From the NCBI GenBank assembly GCA_905147135.1, contig LR990040.1, positions 21,125,857-21,189,856 on the forward strand: DNA of 64,000 nt, given 5' to 3'. The position numbers and the translations under genes were made by a program. Shown piece after piece: positions 10,858 to 21,834 of this stretch. The stretch's first letter is position 1. Each line of letters starts with the position of its first letter. The notes under the pieces are model-generated. The model worked only from the letters and a program-made list of their open reading frames with translations, was not told the origin of the DNA and made no database searches. Source of the stretch: Blastobasis lacticolella. Its lineage: Eukaryota > Arthropoda > Insecta > Lepidoptera > Blastobasidae.

Positions 10858-12935
10858 TGCTCCCTGTTTTTAGCAAACTCATTTTGGTTAAAGATGCGCG
10901 AAAAATCCTATATGATGCTGTAGCAACATTTTGTTGAAGTGGTAATGGACTTATGCTCTTGTACTGTACACCTAAATTACTTATAAAGTTAGTACAAAAT
11001 TATTGTACCTCAGCAATTCGTTGACAATTTGTCCGTGACGAACAAATCAACAGCAGAATGACGGCACCTCTGCCAAGGACTAATTAACCGGGCAACAAAC
11101 AAGATGAATGAACTGTCAGCTGCTAATGCGGCCGCCGCTCGCTACGCCAGGACATACAGACACCGCGTGCCAATTGCAGCCTATCTAGTGAATTGAACGT
11201 TTTGCCGAGGTATTTCGGTGCATTTCAACTTGTTATCAAATTTTTAAAGAAATATCGGCAACATAAAAGTGGAAAACTAAATAAACAAAAAATTAACTAA
11301 TGATGGGGAGAATTATATTATAATTGTTGAAAAGTCATAGAGCAGGATATTTTATCTGCGCCGAAGCTGCTACACAGATATACATAATCGTAACCTATTT
11401 ATCATTTATCATTAGATAAGTTATTTTTTGTATATAATAACAAGTTTATATCGTAAAAGTTTTAATAAGTTAGTTCTAGCTACACTCATATCGATTAAAA
11501 AAACTTAAGTTGTATGCAAGAATCTGCACTAGTTTAATCTTGATTACGTAATGCGATTTAGAAACTTATTTCAAATTTACAAAATATCAAACAAATAAAG
11601 AACGTCTAATTCTATAAATCATTACATCTTATAGTCTCGTTCTACGTGATAGAATTTTTTTCTTTCTACTTTTACCCATATATATGCTATAGATAGGTTC
11701 ACAGGAGATGTTCCCTTAGTTAAGGGTTAAGGGGACTTCAGGAAGGTGTATTATACAAAATGAGGGCAATTTACACGGTCTTTTTTCAATTTTTAATTCT
11801 TCGGTTATCTTGAAATATACACATTGAAACTTATGGTTTGTTGGTTTATCGATCCAAAGCCCGGAAGGTACACAAAATGAGTCTACAGTTGTGATACAGT
11901 GCACCGAGTCTACAAATACGGGGCAGACTTTACTCTAGATAAAGTGTAGGGATTTATTACATGCCGTGTTTCGTCTGGCAGAGTACAACAGTGACATAGT
12001 GTGTGTGGCATGCCTAGACATAATAGTGAGATCCTTTTAATCATTCAACTTTAGTTAATAAAATCCTGTTAATTAATCAACAATCAATCATCATTTAATC
12101 TATTTTAAATGACCGATTTAGTTTGGCTTTGCAGAGTAGGCCATATTCATCAAATTATAAACGGGCTTAAATGAGAGTTTAGGTCGGTGGTTACGAATAA
12201 GAGGTCTTCATCTATCTTTTGTGTACAATAAATATAAGTAAGTATGCAGACGAGCAGGCTTTCCAAATGCAAATGGATTATACCCCGGTCGGCAGGTACT
12301 TTCGACCTAGACACAAATTTGCTTTTTTTTTCTTTTACTTCAGCATTAAGACCTAACTTCTTGCAAAATTTCATGATTATAGGTTTGCATTAACTGCCCC
12401 AGAAGATATTATAAAGTTACATTGTAAGTATCAAAGTTGTCATTCAACTTGATACACTTATCTAAAGTATATTAAACAATACGTACATATAGGGTACTTA
12501 TCCATGGCATATAATTACGGTACGGACGAAACCGCGGTCAAAAACTAAACGAGGCCAGATTACTTCTTGCTCGAAACGTGTTAAAGCAAGCATGCCAACA
12601 AACCCGTTAGCATAAACATACATCGGTCTGTTGCGTCTGTGGACAAAAATAAAATAGTGTGGGTTTGCACAGAAGTTTTCTCATGAAACCGCTATTTGAG
12701 GGAGTGGAAATTATTCACGTCGCAACGAATGTAAATCCTAACTTGCTCGGTGTTCTACTCACATGCGACGTGAATGTTGTCGCAGCCATAGCGCAGAAGC
12801 AGACAAAGGTAAGAAAATGTTTGTCTAAAACTGACCACTAATTCTAATATTATAATAGGCTATTGTTGTATATTATTAATACAAATTGCACTATTTTCGC
12901 CCTTTTTTATTTGCAAACATTTATTATTTTACAAG
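10858..12935. other. Two kb of AT-rich DNA, nothing recognised
   Basis: No motif-bearing frame. Open frames at 11716-11904 and 12150-12374 (-) and 12659-12841 (+) are short, lack recognisable domains and have no paired splice signals. A short GC-richer patch lies at 11120-11170. Confidence 0.4.
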
Positions 12936-13031
12936 TTACAACTCTGCAAAATTACATCAAATTTCGGTCAGTAATTTTTGAGTGAAAGAGGAACAAATAT
13001 CCGAATAATAATTCTTACAAACTTATAATAG
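12936..13031. repeat. Dispersed repeat ('CTCTGCAAAATT-CATCAAATT-CGG')
   Basis: The segment with 'ACTCTGCAAAATTACATC' and 'GTCAGTAATTTTTGAGTG' recurs at 37325-37420 as 'ACTCTGCAAAATTTCATC' and 'GTTAGTAATTTTTGCGTG', followed by '-AAGAGGARCRAATATC'. Short non-autonomous element of unknown class directly abutting the Helitron-like element to its right. Confidence 0.6.
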
Positions 13032-13032
13032 A

Positions 13033-13254
13033 CTAGTGGACCCGGCGCGACTTCGGTCGCATACACCTACTTTACCCTACATATACTGTTTTTCTTGCTT
13101 ATAAACCTTTTACTTGAATCAATATATGGATTGTTGAAAATCGCATTAAAATCCGTTGCGTAGTTTAAAAGATCTAAACGTACATACACACATAGATACA
13201 TAAGGACAGACGACGAGAAGCGACTTTATTTTACACTATGATTACTATGTATGA
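13033..13254 (-). mobile_element. Helitron-like element, near full length, minus strand
   Basis: CTAG at 13033-13036 is preceded by A, giving CTAG before T on the minus strand. Ten bases inside it, 13047-13060 (GCGACTTCGGTCGC) forms a perfect five-base-pair stem with a four-base loop, the position expected of the Helitron 3' hairpin. The element continues through 'AAATCCGTTGCGTAGTTTAAAAGATC' in segments and 'GACAGACGACGAGAAGCGACTTTATTTTA'. Only about 220 bases long and non-coding. The other end is near 13253, where the minus strand reads TC. Confidence 0.75.
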
Positions 13255-13436
13255 GTATTATATTTACGTGCTAATCTGCACGACTAGGTACTAAATCGAC
13301 AATACACATTCTTCCGAAGTTCGTATTTATTTCATATTTCTATTTGTGATGATATTTTATTACGAAAGATATCATTAAGAGATTTCTCTGGAATATTTCT
13401 CTTCTTGGAATCAACCTTCCAAGAAATAATGTGACT

Positions 13437-13477
13437 CGTAGCAGAAGGTATTATTAGAAACAATACCTTCTGCTACG
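13437..13477. repeat. Perfect 16-bp inverted repeat
   Basis: CGTAGCAGAAGGTATT at 13437-13452 and its exact reverse complement at 13462-13477, spacer 9 bases. A smaller hairpin (TCTTGGAA/TTCCAAGA) lies just to its left near 13412-13434. Confidence 0.85.
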
Positions 13478-14360
13478 AACAAAACAACTTAGGGTGGTGC
13501 GTAGTTGTTGTACATATAATCTAGGTACATAGGAGTCAGTCAGGCCAAGTACCGACAAGGCCTATGCAATGTATGTGTATTTTCAAAATCGAAATGTTTT
13601 ACCGCGTTTCCTGCCCTATTCATTATTGTTGGTAAAGGAATGAATGTATGTTAACGACATTAAAAGTATACTATATACCTATATAATGTATTTAGATAAA
13701 TATATATGTAGGTATTTAGAACTCAAACAAAAGGACTGTAACTTGGGCCTTATTTTACACAAGTATTTTGGTGGAATATAAGTTTCGTGGGAAACAGATT
13801 CTCGAGTTAAGCCTGCGTTAGAAGTAGATCCGCTTATCTCAGCTCAAGTTCATCGAAAAGCACTGCCTTTAAAAAAGATAGGGAAGTACTATTTAAAAAT
13901 GTGTTTTTATATTCCCGATACTTAGGTACCCAGTTTTGTTATCGGGTTCGCGTTCGCGTGTGGTATCGTTATCGCGTTCACACTTTGAAATATAGGAACA
14001 TAGAATAGTTTTTCGAGCGCAAGTACAGAGCGCCCGCAAGCTCATGTCCATCAGGCCCGACCGGCTAACTCGAACAGATCATACATCGCCATCTCTTTCG
14101 GCCAAATCGCTACACCACGTTTGTCGGCGTGGCGTGAACGGACGTGAAAGGACAAATTTTAATAATACTTTATTTCGTATCTGATGAATTTCATAATGTA
14201 GAAGGCAGCGCCATGGAACGCGGCGCTAACTTAAGCTTGTCGGATTATAGGTATTCTGCACGGATGCAGTGCATTAGCTCTAAGACATAACATAACCTCT
14301 AGAGCTTCATATTAGGTACCACAGTACTCATGATCGAACAGGGTTACCAAACTAATAATA
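13478..14360. other. Stretch without recognised genes
   Basis: No coding pattern. The part 13935-14150 is CpG-richer and includes alternating 'GTTCGCGTTCGCG' and 'TCGTTATCGCG' words. Confidence 0.4.
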
Positions 14361-14440
14361 CTTGAGTGGCGATCGGCAGTATGCGTCCACGAAATTGACT
14401 AATCATAGAGCCGTATGGAACGCAGTGCGTTTACTTATCA
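14361..14440. repeat. Dispersed repeat, uninterrupted copy
   Basis: 'GAGTGGCGA', 'CGAAATTGACTAATCATAGA' and 'GCCGTATGGAACGCAGTGCG' run without a break. The same block near 47986-48310 is interrupted by a retroposon, so this copy serves as its paralogous empty site. Confidence 0.7.
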
Positions 14441-15387
14441 AAGAGTGATCAATCAATTGATAGATTGAGTCGCTCACGATAACTGTGAGAGTATCTTACC
14501 TATACAGCTAAATAAGTAGCAAACTAGCCGACGATTAAGTAACAACCTTTTTACCCGATTGCGAAAGAAGAAAGGCTCAGTGGATTTTAACATTTAAGGT
14601 GCTGTTAGATTCGACTCGGTCGCGCGAGTGACACTGTGACACTGATAGGAAAATATTTAAAATGGCGGCTAATAGGTGCCATAATAATATTGAAACTTTC
14701 GAAAACCTTTTTTGTAATAATTATGTCTCATGTAGGTATGTATCCTGTAGTGTGCAAATAAATAGTATTTTTGTTGTAATACAATAGTATTTTTTTTCTA
14801 AAACCAATGGAGTGGGTTATCAAAATAATCGTCATAAAAAGACGATTTAAAAAAAATATACGACCTAAACACTTAAAAGAATCTACAAACAATAGCCGGG
14901 ATTTAGCTTTTTGTACTATTTAGGTATTCGTTAAAAATCCGATCGATATAGTGGAAATGCAGAACATCATTAATCCAATTTTGTCGGTAAAGTGTACCCA
15001 GCTGAGTTAAACCCCGAGGAACTTGGACGACAAAGCATTGTTTCTTGCAAACCTTTTTGTTTCTCTCTGAGCCAATGATAAATGATTCCCACACCCGCAA
15101 ATGTATCAGCTGCCCTAGCGAGCAAACTGCTAGGAGACTGCCCCATAGGTGAGGAGTTTGTTGAAGCTTCATACTTGCAGATGCAATATAGACGTTATTA
15201 GTGTCTTAATTTAAATTGGTGTTGCTGGTGGGTCGATCAATGTTTTCTACGATTTAACATTTTGTTAGTTAAATTGTAAAATACTGAGGAATTGTACCTA
15301 AACATTTTTTTATTATGTGATGCCATATATTGTAAATTGTCCAAAGAGATTTTAGGAATAGCTGAAAACATTTATTACATGTATGAG
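14441..15387. other. Stretch without recognised genes
   Basis: AT-rich; a minus-strand frame of 89 codons at 14903-15172 is unrecognised. 14620-14645 has a short repeated 'TGACACTG'. Confidence 0.4.
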
Positions 15388-15963
15388 TTACTAGCGGTCC
15401 GCGCGATGTTCCCGGGATTCTCTATTATTATCTGCATGTATTCTTATAAACTTTCCGGATGAATATTGCTATTAAATAATAGTGTAAACAGCATCAAAAT
15501 CCGTTGCATGGTTTAATAGCAATTAGCGGATATATGGACCAACAAATGTAAGGAGGATACCAGAAAATGGAATATAACTTACTAGCGGTCCGCGCGATGT
15601 TCCCGGGATTCTCTAGTATTATCTGCATATATTCTTATAAACTTTCCGGATGAATATCGCTATTAAATAATAGTGTAAACAGCATCAAAATCCGTTGCAT
15701 GGTTTAATAGCAATTAGCGGATATATGGACCAACAAATGTAAGGAGGATACCAGAAAATGGAATATAACTTACTAGCGGTCCGCGCGATGTTCCCGGGAT
15801 TTTCTAGTATTATCTGCATGTATTCTTATAAACTTTCCGGATGAATATCGCTATTAAATAATAGTGTAAACAGCATCAAAATCCATTGCATGGTTTAATA
15901 GCAATTAGCGGATATATGGACCAACAAATGTAAGGAGGATACCAGAAAATGGAATATATGGAG
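15388..15963 (-). repeat. Three-copy tandem array, 191-bp unit, with Helitron-like ends
   Basis: Unit starts at 15391, 15582 and 15773 ('CTAGCGGTCCGCGCGATGTT'), so the period is 191 bases twice over. The copies differ at only a few positions (for example TCTATTATT/TCTAGTATT, TGAATATTG/TGAATATCG, TCCGTTG/TCCATTG), so the array is young. Each unit begins with CTAG preceded by A (CTAG-T on the minus strand) and contains 'CATCAAAATCCGTTGCATGG', shared with 53943-54130. The last copy diverges after 'GAAAATGGAATATA'. No coding potential. Confidence 0.95.
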
Positions 15964-16208
15964 TAGTACCTAGTTGTACCTACATAAAGTTCATTGTGTG
16001 CAATAAATGGTTAAATAAATAAATAAGCATATTTTGTTAGGCGAAATTAGTCATCCAGAGAACACTTAAAACATAAAACTGAAAAGTCTGAACATAAAAA
16101 GCTTATTTTGTTTGTCTGAGAAAAATAAGACTTTAATTTTGTTAGAGGGATTTTACTGGTGTAGCTATTTCATACAGTAAGTAATACAATATACTTAATA
16201 TTACATAA

Positions 16209-16401
16209 TCTATACATAGTATAAAACAAAGTCGCTTCCCGCTGTCTGTCCCTATGTACGCTTACATCTTTTAAACTACTCAACGATTATAATGTGGTTT
16301 TCATCAATGGATAGAGTCAAAAGGAAGGTTTATAAGTAAGAAAAAAGGGTAGGTAAGGTTGAAGTAGGTGTACGCGAACGAAGTCGTGCCGAGTACACTA
16401 G
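16209..16401 (+). mobile_element. Complete non-autonomous Helitron-like element, 193 bp
   Basis: Starts with TC at 16209 preceded by A, and ends in CTAG at 16398-16401 followed by T, so it sits between A and T without target duplication, as Helitrons do. Inside are 'TATAAAACAAAGTCGCTTCC', 'CTGTCTGTCCCTATGTACGC', 'AAAAGGGTAGGTAAGG' and 'CGAACGAAGTCGTGCCGAG'. This is the best-defined copy of the family in this window. No protein; it would need a Rep/helicase enzyme in trans. Confidence 0.75.
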
Positions 16402-17360
16402 TTTAGAATAAACAATATGAAAGTATATTCTCATATGCGGATAGGCGAAATACATTACTGCCACTTAATGCAGGTAATCAATATCTGAACTAGCCACAGC
16501 ACGTTATGTAATTAAATCTGGATCCAGTTTTTGTTCCTCGAAAAAGAAAATTCATCTATTCAGGAGTCTACCTTTATTGTACTTATTCGCTTTGCAAACT
16601 GGATAAAACAAATGCGCCGCCTATTTACTTTGTCTGAGTAAACAATGAAATATTACGTGGCCTGAAATAATAAATGATGGGCTTCATGTGTGGCATATCT
16701 TTACAATTAATTGTAAGAAATTGTGGTTTCTTTGTTACAAAGCGAATCACGGGGGCTGGGTGTATTTTAGAATGATGTCACAAAAGACATCAAAAGCTCG
16801 ATCACGATTCTGTTATTAGTTGTAGTAATCTATTTAGAATGAGAAGTCAGTCTCAGTGGTTAGGTCTGGCTTACCTATTTCTGGAACCAAGCAATAATTG
16901 TGTTGTAATGTGAACAACACACCTGTGGCACTGCGTTGTATTACAAAAACACGAAATGCTTAAGTGCTAAGATTATATGGATGACAGTTGCCGCTATACA
17001 ACAACTTGGCAGCGCATTGTAGCCTTCAGTAAAGAACTGATCAAACCACAGCTCTAAATACGCTGTTGCAGCGTATACGCAGCTCATCGGTTTATTTGTC
17101 GCGTTTTTAACGCGTGCTTACCGTGATAGTTACGTCTTTTACCTGGGCAGGTGTGGTCGCGTCCATAAGATGACATATAATTACTTTTTGAGATTTTGAC
17201 GCAGCTAACTTCGCCGAAATTTGAGCTCCGGTGTGGACAGCTCGCGTCAAAACGCGATGCATGAATCACGTATACCGCGTATACTAAGTATGTTTTTAAA
17301 AAGTATTAAAGTAGCATATCAGTTTTCTAGTACCCATGGCGCTATATGAATTTATCCACA
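16402..17360. other. Stretch without recognised genes
   Basis: Unique-looking AT-rich DNA. A pair of near-palindromic 'GTATAC' words at 17070-17285 is not obviously meaningful. The 61-codon minus frame at 17084-17269 is unrecognised. Confidence 0.4.
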
Positions 17361-17628
17361 ATCATCATCACAGCCCATAACAGTCCACTGCAGGACTTAG
17401 GGCCTCTCCCACGAAAAGGGGAGTTTATTGCCATAATATCCATGCTTGGCAAGGCGGGTTGGAGATCGCAGTGTTGTAATTATAACAATGGAAAACGCTG
17501 CTGCCCATTTTCCAACCTACAGGGACTCTAGATCTTATGCCTAGAAAACATTAGTCGCCTTGTACGACACCCACGAATGTAAGGGGTTGGTGCTATTCTA
17601 CTCTGCCGGACACCAAATGGCCAATATT
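17361..17628 (-). mobile_element. Retroposon ('CCTGCAGTGGACTGTTA' family), minus strand, near full length
   Basis: Reads leftward from 'GGTGTCCGGCAGAGTAGAA' through 'CCAACCCCTTACATTCGTGG', 'GGCGACTAATGTTTT', 'TGGGCAGCAGCGTTTTCC' and 'TCCTGCAGTGGACTGTTATG' to a GATGAT tail. Related copies: 33382-33640, 48051-48288, 53395-53650 and 61536-61681 on the plus strand, 52478-52560 on the minus strand. About 250-270 bases, no protein. Likely a SINE or truncated LINE tail. Confidence 0.75.
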
Positions 17629-18078
17629 TTGTCCACAATATTATTTATATATTTCGGCGACAGCGTACTTTGAGCTCCGGTGTGGTCAGTCAATATCACG
17701 ACGACCAAAAGGTTTAATGGAATAATGGATTTCAATTACAGAAACAGTCTTTCATCCGATTTAATGGCAGTATTTCACGTCCATAATCACTGCACCGACA
17801 AAGCCTTTCCAGGAACTATTTAATATTACAACATCGTCTATTAATAAATCGAAAACTCCATTTCCATTTCTCATTTCCCCGCTTTGAAAGGGGAATATTA
17901 AGCAATTTTTATACGCAATCCGGGAGACATATCGGATTTATTCCTCGCGTAAATGAGCGCTAGCGATTATTAACGTAAATTGATGCTCGTTTTGTTTTCG
18001 AATGCGCTGATATAAACTCCTATTGGTGAAGTGTCAATGGCAATAAGTAATTCTCCCTGTCAGTTTTACTGTGCAGTT
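17629..18078. other. Stretch without recognised genes
   Basis: AT-rich; a repeated 'TGAGCTCCGGTGTGG' occurs here at 17671 and also at 17222, its only notable feature. Confidence 0.4.
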
Positions 18079-18468
18079 TTTGTCTAACAGGTATAAAATA
18101 ATCATCTTGGCGTTAATGTCCCGGTTGTGCTCTCGCGCACGAGGGCCCGGGGTCGGCCTTGACCATGATCCAGGATTTGGCAGGTCAGGTAACTACAGTG
18201 GAGCGACTGCCATCTGACCTCCATGACCCTTTGACCAGGGGAACCTGACCAGATTGGATCATGGTCACACATCCAGTCGCCTGAATGTGCAAGTTTCATC
18301 ACGATGTTTTCCCTCACCGTAAGAGCATCGGTTAGTATTCAACTGATGTACATAACTCAGAAAATAGTCAGTGGTACATGGCCGGAGCGGGATTCGAACC
18401 CGGGACCTCTGGCTTACGAGTCGGATACTCAACCGCCCGGCCACCGAGGCTCTTTGTCTAACAGGTAT
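18079..18468 (-). mobile_element. tRNA-derived SINE, intact, with perfect 16-bp target-site duplication
   Basis: Best-preserved copy of the main SINE family. TTTGTCTAACAGGTAT at 18079-18094 is repeated exactly at 18453-18468. The element between them (about 358 bases) lies on the minus strand. Its tRNA-like head is at 18380-18452: read on the minus strand it has an A-box-like 'GGTGGCCGGGCGGTTGAG' and a B-box 'GGTTCGAATCC' (18394-18404 region), as needed for RNA polymerase III. The body follows ('GATGCTCTTACGGTGAGGG', 'GCACATTCAGGCGACTGG', 'CCTGGATCATGGTCAAGG') and the tail is 'CAAGATGATTATTTT'. The head resembles a tRNA but the anticodon arm and acceptor end are not complete, so it is not a tRNA gene. 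Confidence 0.9.
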
Positions 18469-18554
18469 GCTTATCACATATAATGTCACTTATATATGGC
18501 ACTTGTGAAAAAGCATTGCATGTTGCGCTATTTTAAAATATTATTTGGCAGCTA

Positions 18555-18762
18555 GATGCGCGGACGAACCGCTTCGCCGCTATGTTACAAGCAACTGTAC
18601 CTATGCCATAGCTCTATGGCCTAAGTAAGATATAGATAGAAAACAATTTGTCGGTGCGATGCAACGAGCTATATTTATGGAACCTTAGACCATAGAGCTA
18701 AGGTATACAGTTGCTTGTCACTTTGCGGCATAGCGGCGCAGCCGCTTACCTTCGCGGACGTA
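18555..18762. mobile_element. Foldback MITE with long terminal inverted repeats
   Basis: The left 65-70 bases ('GCTATGTTACAAGCAACTGT', 'CATAGCTCTATGGCCTAAG') return on the right as their reverse complement ('CCTTAGACCATAGAGCTAAG', 'ACAGTTGCTTGTCACTTTGC', 'GCGGCGCAGCCGCTTACC') with about 20 % mismatch. The middle (about 60 bases) is unrelated. No protein. Superfamily not assignable; no clear target duplication. Confidence 0.75.
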
Positions 18763-18889
18763 TATAACAAGAACCTAATAGACTACGTCACAAAGAATTG
18801 CGCAATTTAAACTGTTCAGTTAAATTGCCAGTATAACTGAATTATAAGTTTCTTGCTTTAGTTTGACTTCATTTTGTGGTAGATTTTTT

Positions 18890-18955
18890 AAATTTGACTA
18901 GCCAGGCCTTTGCCCGCCATCTCACCTGGTGGTAAGTGATGATGCGGCCAAAGAT
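18890..18955 (+). mobile_element. Retroposon fragment
   Basis: 'CTAGCCAGGCCTTTGCCCGC' followed by 'ATCTCACCTGGTGGTAAGTG' matches a common lepidopteran retroposon word ('CACCTGATGGTAAGTG') also seen at 28040. Too short to classify. Confidence 0.45.
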
Positions 18956-19659
18956 TCAACCGATTTAGAGAACAGCACAAACACAACAATTTGTGTGGGT
19001 AGGTATATTTTTTACTGATTTTCAGTTCATAGTCACCGAGAGGCCGCTGCCTACTCCGTGTTTGAATAACCTAAATACAATATTTGGCAAACGTATTTGA
19101 ATTACAAACAATTCTTTCAAATAATACCTATTGTGTAATAAATGCTAAAATTTTTCATACAATAACTGGATTCGACACTCGATTCGATTCAACACAAAAT
19201 ATAAAAGTAAAACGTAACCATGGATTAGAGAACATCCCACTTTTCGTCGCTTAAAAACCACAAACCTGTTATTTTAATGGAAATTTTATTAAAGTTTCCG
19301 AGAAAATAATCATAAGTGTACCACTTAATATGAATAAGCAATTGCATAGAGGTTGAGCATCATAGACTTATATATACTAGCGTATCAATGTTGAACATAT
19401 AATTGGTTTGGTATCGTATTTGTCTAATTATTGTAGACTGTCAGAACACCGTAGATAATCCTACGTCATCGAGTACAAGAAAAATTCCAATTCGTAGCGA
19501 TAGTAGAGGTTTATGAGACGCACAAAACGTTGGTCTGCCCATGCTATAACCAAAATTCTCTAGTTACTGATCATGTCAGGCGTTAATTCGGGGAACCCTA
19601 TATTCATTTGTTGTTAAAAATTTATTTTTAGCTTTGTTCCAACTGCCAATCACACTACA

Positions 19660-19722
19660 TCACTAGCACCACCACTACTACTACTACTACCACAACATTA
19701 TCACCACCACTACACTATCACT
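19660..19722. repeat. ACT/ACC trinucleotide repeat
   Basis: An imperfect run of CAC, ACT and ACC triplets, including five consecutive ACTs around 19672-19690. Confidence 0.8.
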
Positions 19723-19850
19723 GGTACACGGAGTATACTCAGAAAACAGTTTTGTTGATAACACGATAATAAAAATATTAACCAATTCTCTGAGTCGAAC
19801 TCGTGAGTTTCCGACTAAGAAATGTTCTTAAGCAGTTCCCTATTATAGTG

Positions 19851-20028
19851 TAATCCCGGTTGTGATGTCCGCCTTGATAATGATCCAGAATTTGGCAAAC
19901 CCGGTAATTTCAGTAGAGCGACTGCCATCTGACTCTTAACAGAGGAACCGGACCAGATTGGGCCACGTCTGAAGGTTTCCTCAAGATGTTTCCCTAATAG
20001 CACCGGTTAGTGTTCTTATTATACTGTA
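19851..20028 (-). mobile_element. 5'-truncated tRNA-derived SINE
   Basis: Same family as 18079-18468, but the tRNA head is missing. Flanks TATTATAGTGTA (19851-19862) and TATTATACTGTA (20017-20028) agree at 11 of 12 bases and fit a target-site duplication around a truncated copy that ends at 'CACCGGTTAGTGTTC'. Body words 'AATGATCCAGAATTTGGCAA' and 'GAGCGACTGCCATCTGAC' are clear. Confidence 0.75.
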
Positions 20029-20239
20029 CCATATTTTTTAACATTTGTTCACAGATTAGAGAATTATGACGCGGTGCTTGTTCTTAAATATGAAAAGCAA
20101 TGATTTTACATAATAAGTAAACATGAAGACGAAAAGGGACAGAAGTTTTATGTTATTACGCCTCAATATTCTATTCACTACCCGTACACATATCTCGAAA
20201 ACACCAAGTAAACTTACAAGTCCTGTCAGTGTAACGGAT

Positions 20240-20352
20240 TAGTGTATACAGCGTAGCGGGCCGGCATTTATGCGTTGCGGGGCCGCATTGTTTGGCCGAG
20301 CGTCCGTGGCGTGCGATCCGGGGCTGGCAGTGGCTTGCGACAGGCGAGGGTA
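20240..20352. other. GC-rich patch of unknown nature
   Basis: About 110 bases rich in CpG with a loosely repeated pattern ('GCGTTGCGGGGCCGCATTG', 'GCGTCCGTGGCGTGCGATCC'). It may be an old repeat. No convincing frame. Confidence 0.4.
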
Positions 20353-20407
20353 AACAGTCGCTACATAGGGGAACAGAGATGTAGGTGTATCGTACCAAAG
20401 TTGTAAT

Positions 20408-20455
20408 GTAAAATCTGTCCAGACTGACTTGTCTTATTTTGTAAACAAATATGGA
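20408..20455. mobile_element. Solitary end of the 21352 MITE family
   Basis: 'AATCTGTCCAGACTGACTTG' and 'TCTTATTTTG' match the left terminal repeat of the element at 21352-21459. The opposite end is not found nearby. Confidence 0.65.
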
Positions 20456-20526
20456 CCAAAGATGGGGTTGGGGTATGAATGAAAAAATCATAGACAAAAT
20501 AGATTTAAGGATTAATACAAATCATA

Positions 20527-20587
20527 GAAAAAAGGGTAGGTAGGGGTAAAGTAGGTGTATGCGATCGAAATCGCGCCGAGACCACTA
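20527..20587 (+). mobile_element. Helitron-like 3' fragment
   Basis: 'AAAAGGGTAGGTAGGGGTAA' and 'GTAGGTGTATGCGATCGAAATCGCGCCGAG' (in pieces) match the family, and the terminal CCACTAG is altered to CCACTAT. 5'-truncated, decayed. Confidence 0.6.
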
Positions 20588-20713
20588 TTATAATATGTGA
20601 GACGAATTTTTAATGAACTATCGGAAAATATAATTTAATGTTTGAAGTTTGGCATGGCAATAGCATTGAAGTTTTCCGTCTCTCTCTTTCAAAATTAGGT
20701 AGGCATCCGGGAC

Positions 20714-20738
20714 AGGACGGAACGGAACGGAACGGATA
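20714..20738. repeat. GGAAC pentamer repeat
   Basis: 'GGACGGAACGGAACGGAACGG': three to four units. Confidence 0.8.
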
Positions 20739-21351
20739 AGCCGTGCAATCGACTACAAGTGCTCCGGTTTGAATCCGATGAGAAAAGTGAGCTCTCCGAT
20801 AAAAAGAATATAAGCTACTCATTTTCGACGTGTCGCCTAGGTTTGGAATTCTCGTTCCATACCGCCCTAGTCTTGCTTTCTTCCTTGTAAGCAAGCAAGC
20901 AACAACACGCTCGATACACAGGATTACGCTATTTGAAATCGATTACCGTACATCCGGGCGTTGGATTTCTCGAATGTTCCCGTACAAATGAGATTTGCCG
21001 TGCATTTGTGACAAGGCGTCTCTTTAAAAATGTACCGCCATAATTTTAAACTGTATTTGTGCTATGGTTATAGATCCGAAATTGCATCGGAGTTATAGGC
21101 TATGGCTACCTACTTACTACCTGTTTCGACATGGTTTCATCCGCGCGAGTTTCGACTCTCATAGAACTTTATTCATTTGAATTCAAGACTAGCCTATAAA
21201 ATACATGGATATTAGTATCTACTTGCGTACCTACATCACATCACATAAATATATCACATATACATACATGAATCAAAGAGATCAATTTTGGTGAAATTTT
21301 ACTATGCTGTTACTTATAGACATATCGGAATTACACAAGGCTATTTCGTAG

Positions 21352-21459
21352 TATAATCTGTCCAAACTGACTTGTCTTATTTGCTTAAGGAAATTATGTA
21401 GTCGTGATTTTGGGCATTGTTTGTTCACCAAATAAGACAAGTCAGTTTAAACAGACCAT
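21352..21459. mobile_element. MITE with 27-bp terminal inverted repeats
   Basis: Left 'ATCTGTCCAAACTGACTTGT' plus CTTATTTG returns on the right as CAAATAAG plus 'ACAAGTCAGTTTAAACAGAC'. About 108 bases in all, flanked by TA on the left and followed by TA on the right, which would fit a TA-targeting Tc1/mariner-type element. No coding capacity. A second, solitary end is at 20408-20455. Confidence 0.8.
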
Positions 21460-21550
21460 AGTGAGAAATTCTAAGTAGTTCCGATCGGATTGCGCTGTGT
21501 GTCATGCAAATTTTGTATTGAATTTTTGGAGCCGCTGGCGGAACCTAGTA

Positions 21551-21674
21551 CCTACCATATACAATCATCATCATCATCATCATCATCTTGGCGTTATGTC
21601 CCGGTTGCACCCCCACGCAGCACGCAGGGGCCCAGGGTCCGCCTTCCTGCTATTCTTGGCCTACCATAAACAAT
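21551..21674 (-). mobile_element. Severely 5'-truncated SINE with ATC microsatellite tail and target-site duplication
   Basis: CCTACCATATACAAT (21551-21565) and CCTACCATAAACAAT (21660-21674) match at 14 of 15 bases. Between them only about 94 bases of the tRNA-SINE remain: an eight-unit ATC tract, 'CTTGGCGTTATGTCCCGG', 'GGGGCCCAGGGTCCGCCTT'. The ORF across it is a translation of the ATC tract (poly-His). Confidence 0.8.
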
Positions 21675-21834
21675 GCACTAGTATAATAATGTCGTAAATG
21701 AAATATAAAATCCGTCTAATGACTGTCGTAAAAGCGCCTATTGTCGCAAATAACATCATGCATTATGTTCAATACTCCTATACCCACCTGACATACGTTG
21801 AAATTATGGCTAATACCTCCGCTAATGTCCAAAC

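Noticed and set aside
15391..15963. CRISPR array
   Set aside because: Three 191-base units without unique spacers between short repeats, in an animal genome.
18380..18452. tRNA gene
   Set aside because: A- and B-box words are present, but the sequence is the head of a SINE repeated many times, flanked by a target-site duplication, and lacks a closed cloverleaf.
21497..21697. Histidine-rich small protein
   Set aside because: The poly-His run is the translation of the ATC microsatellite tail of a SINE.
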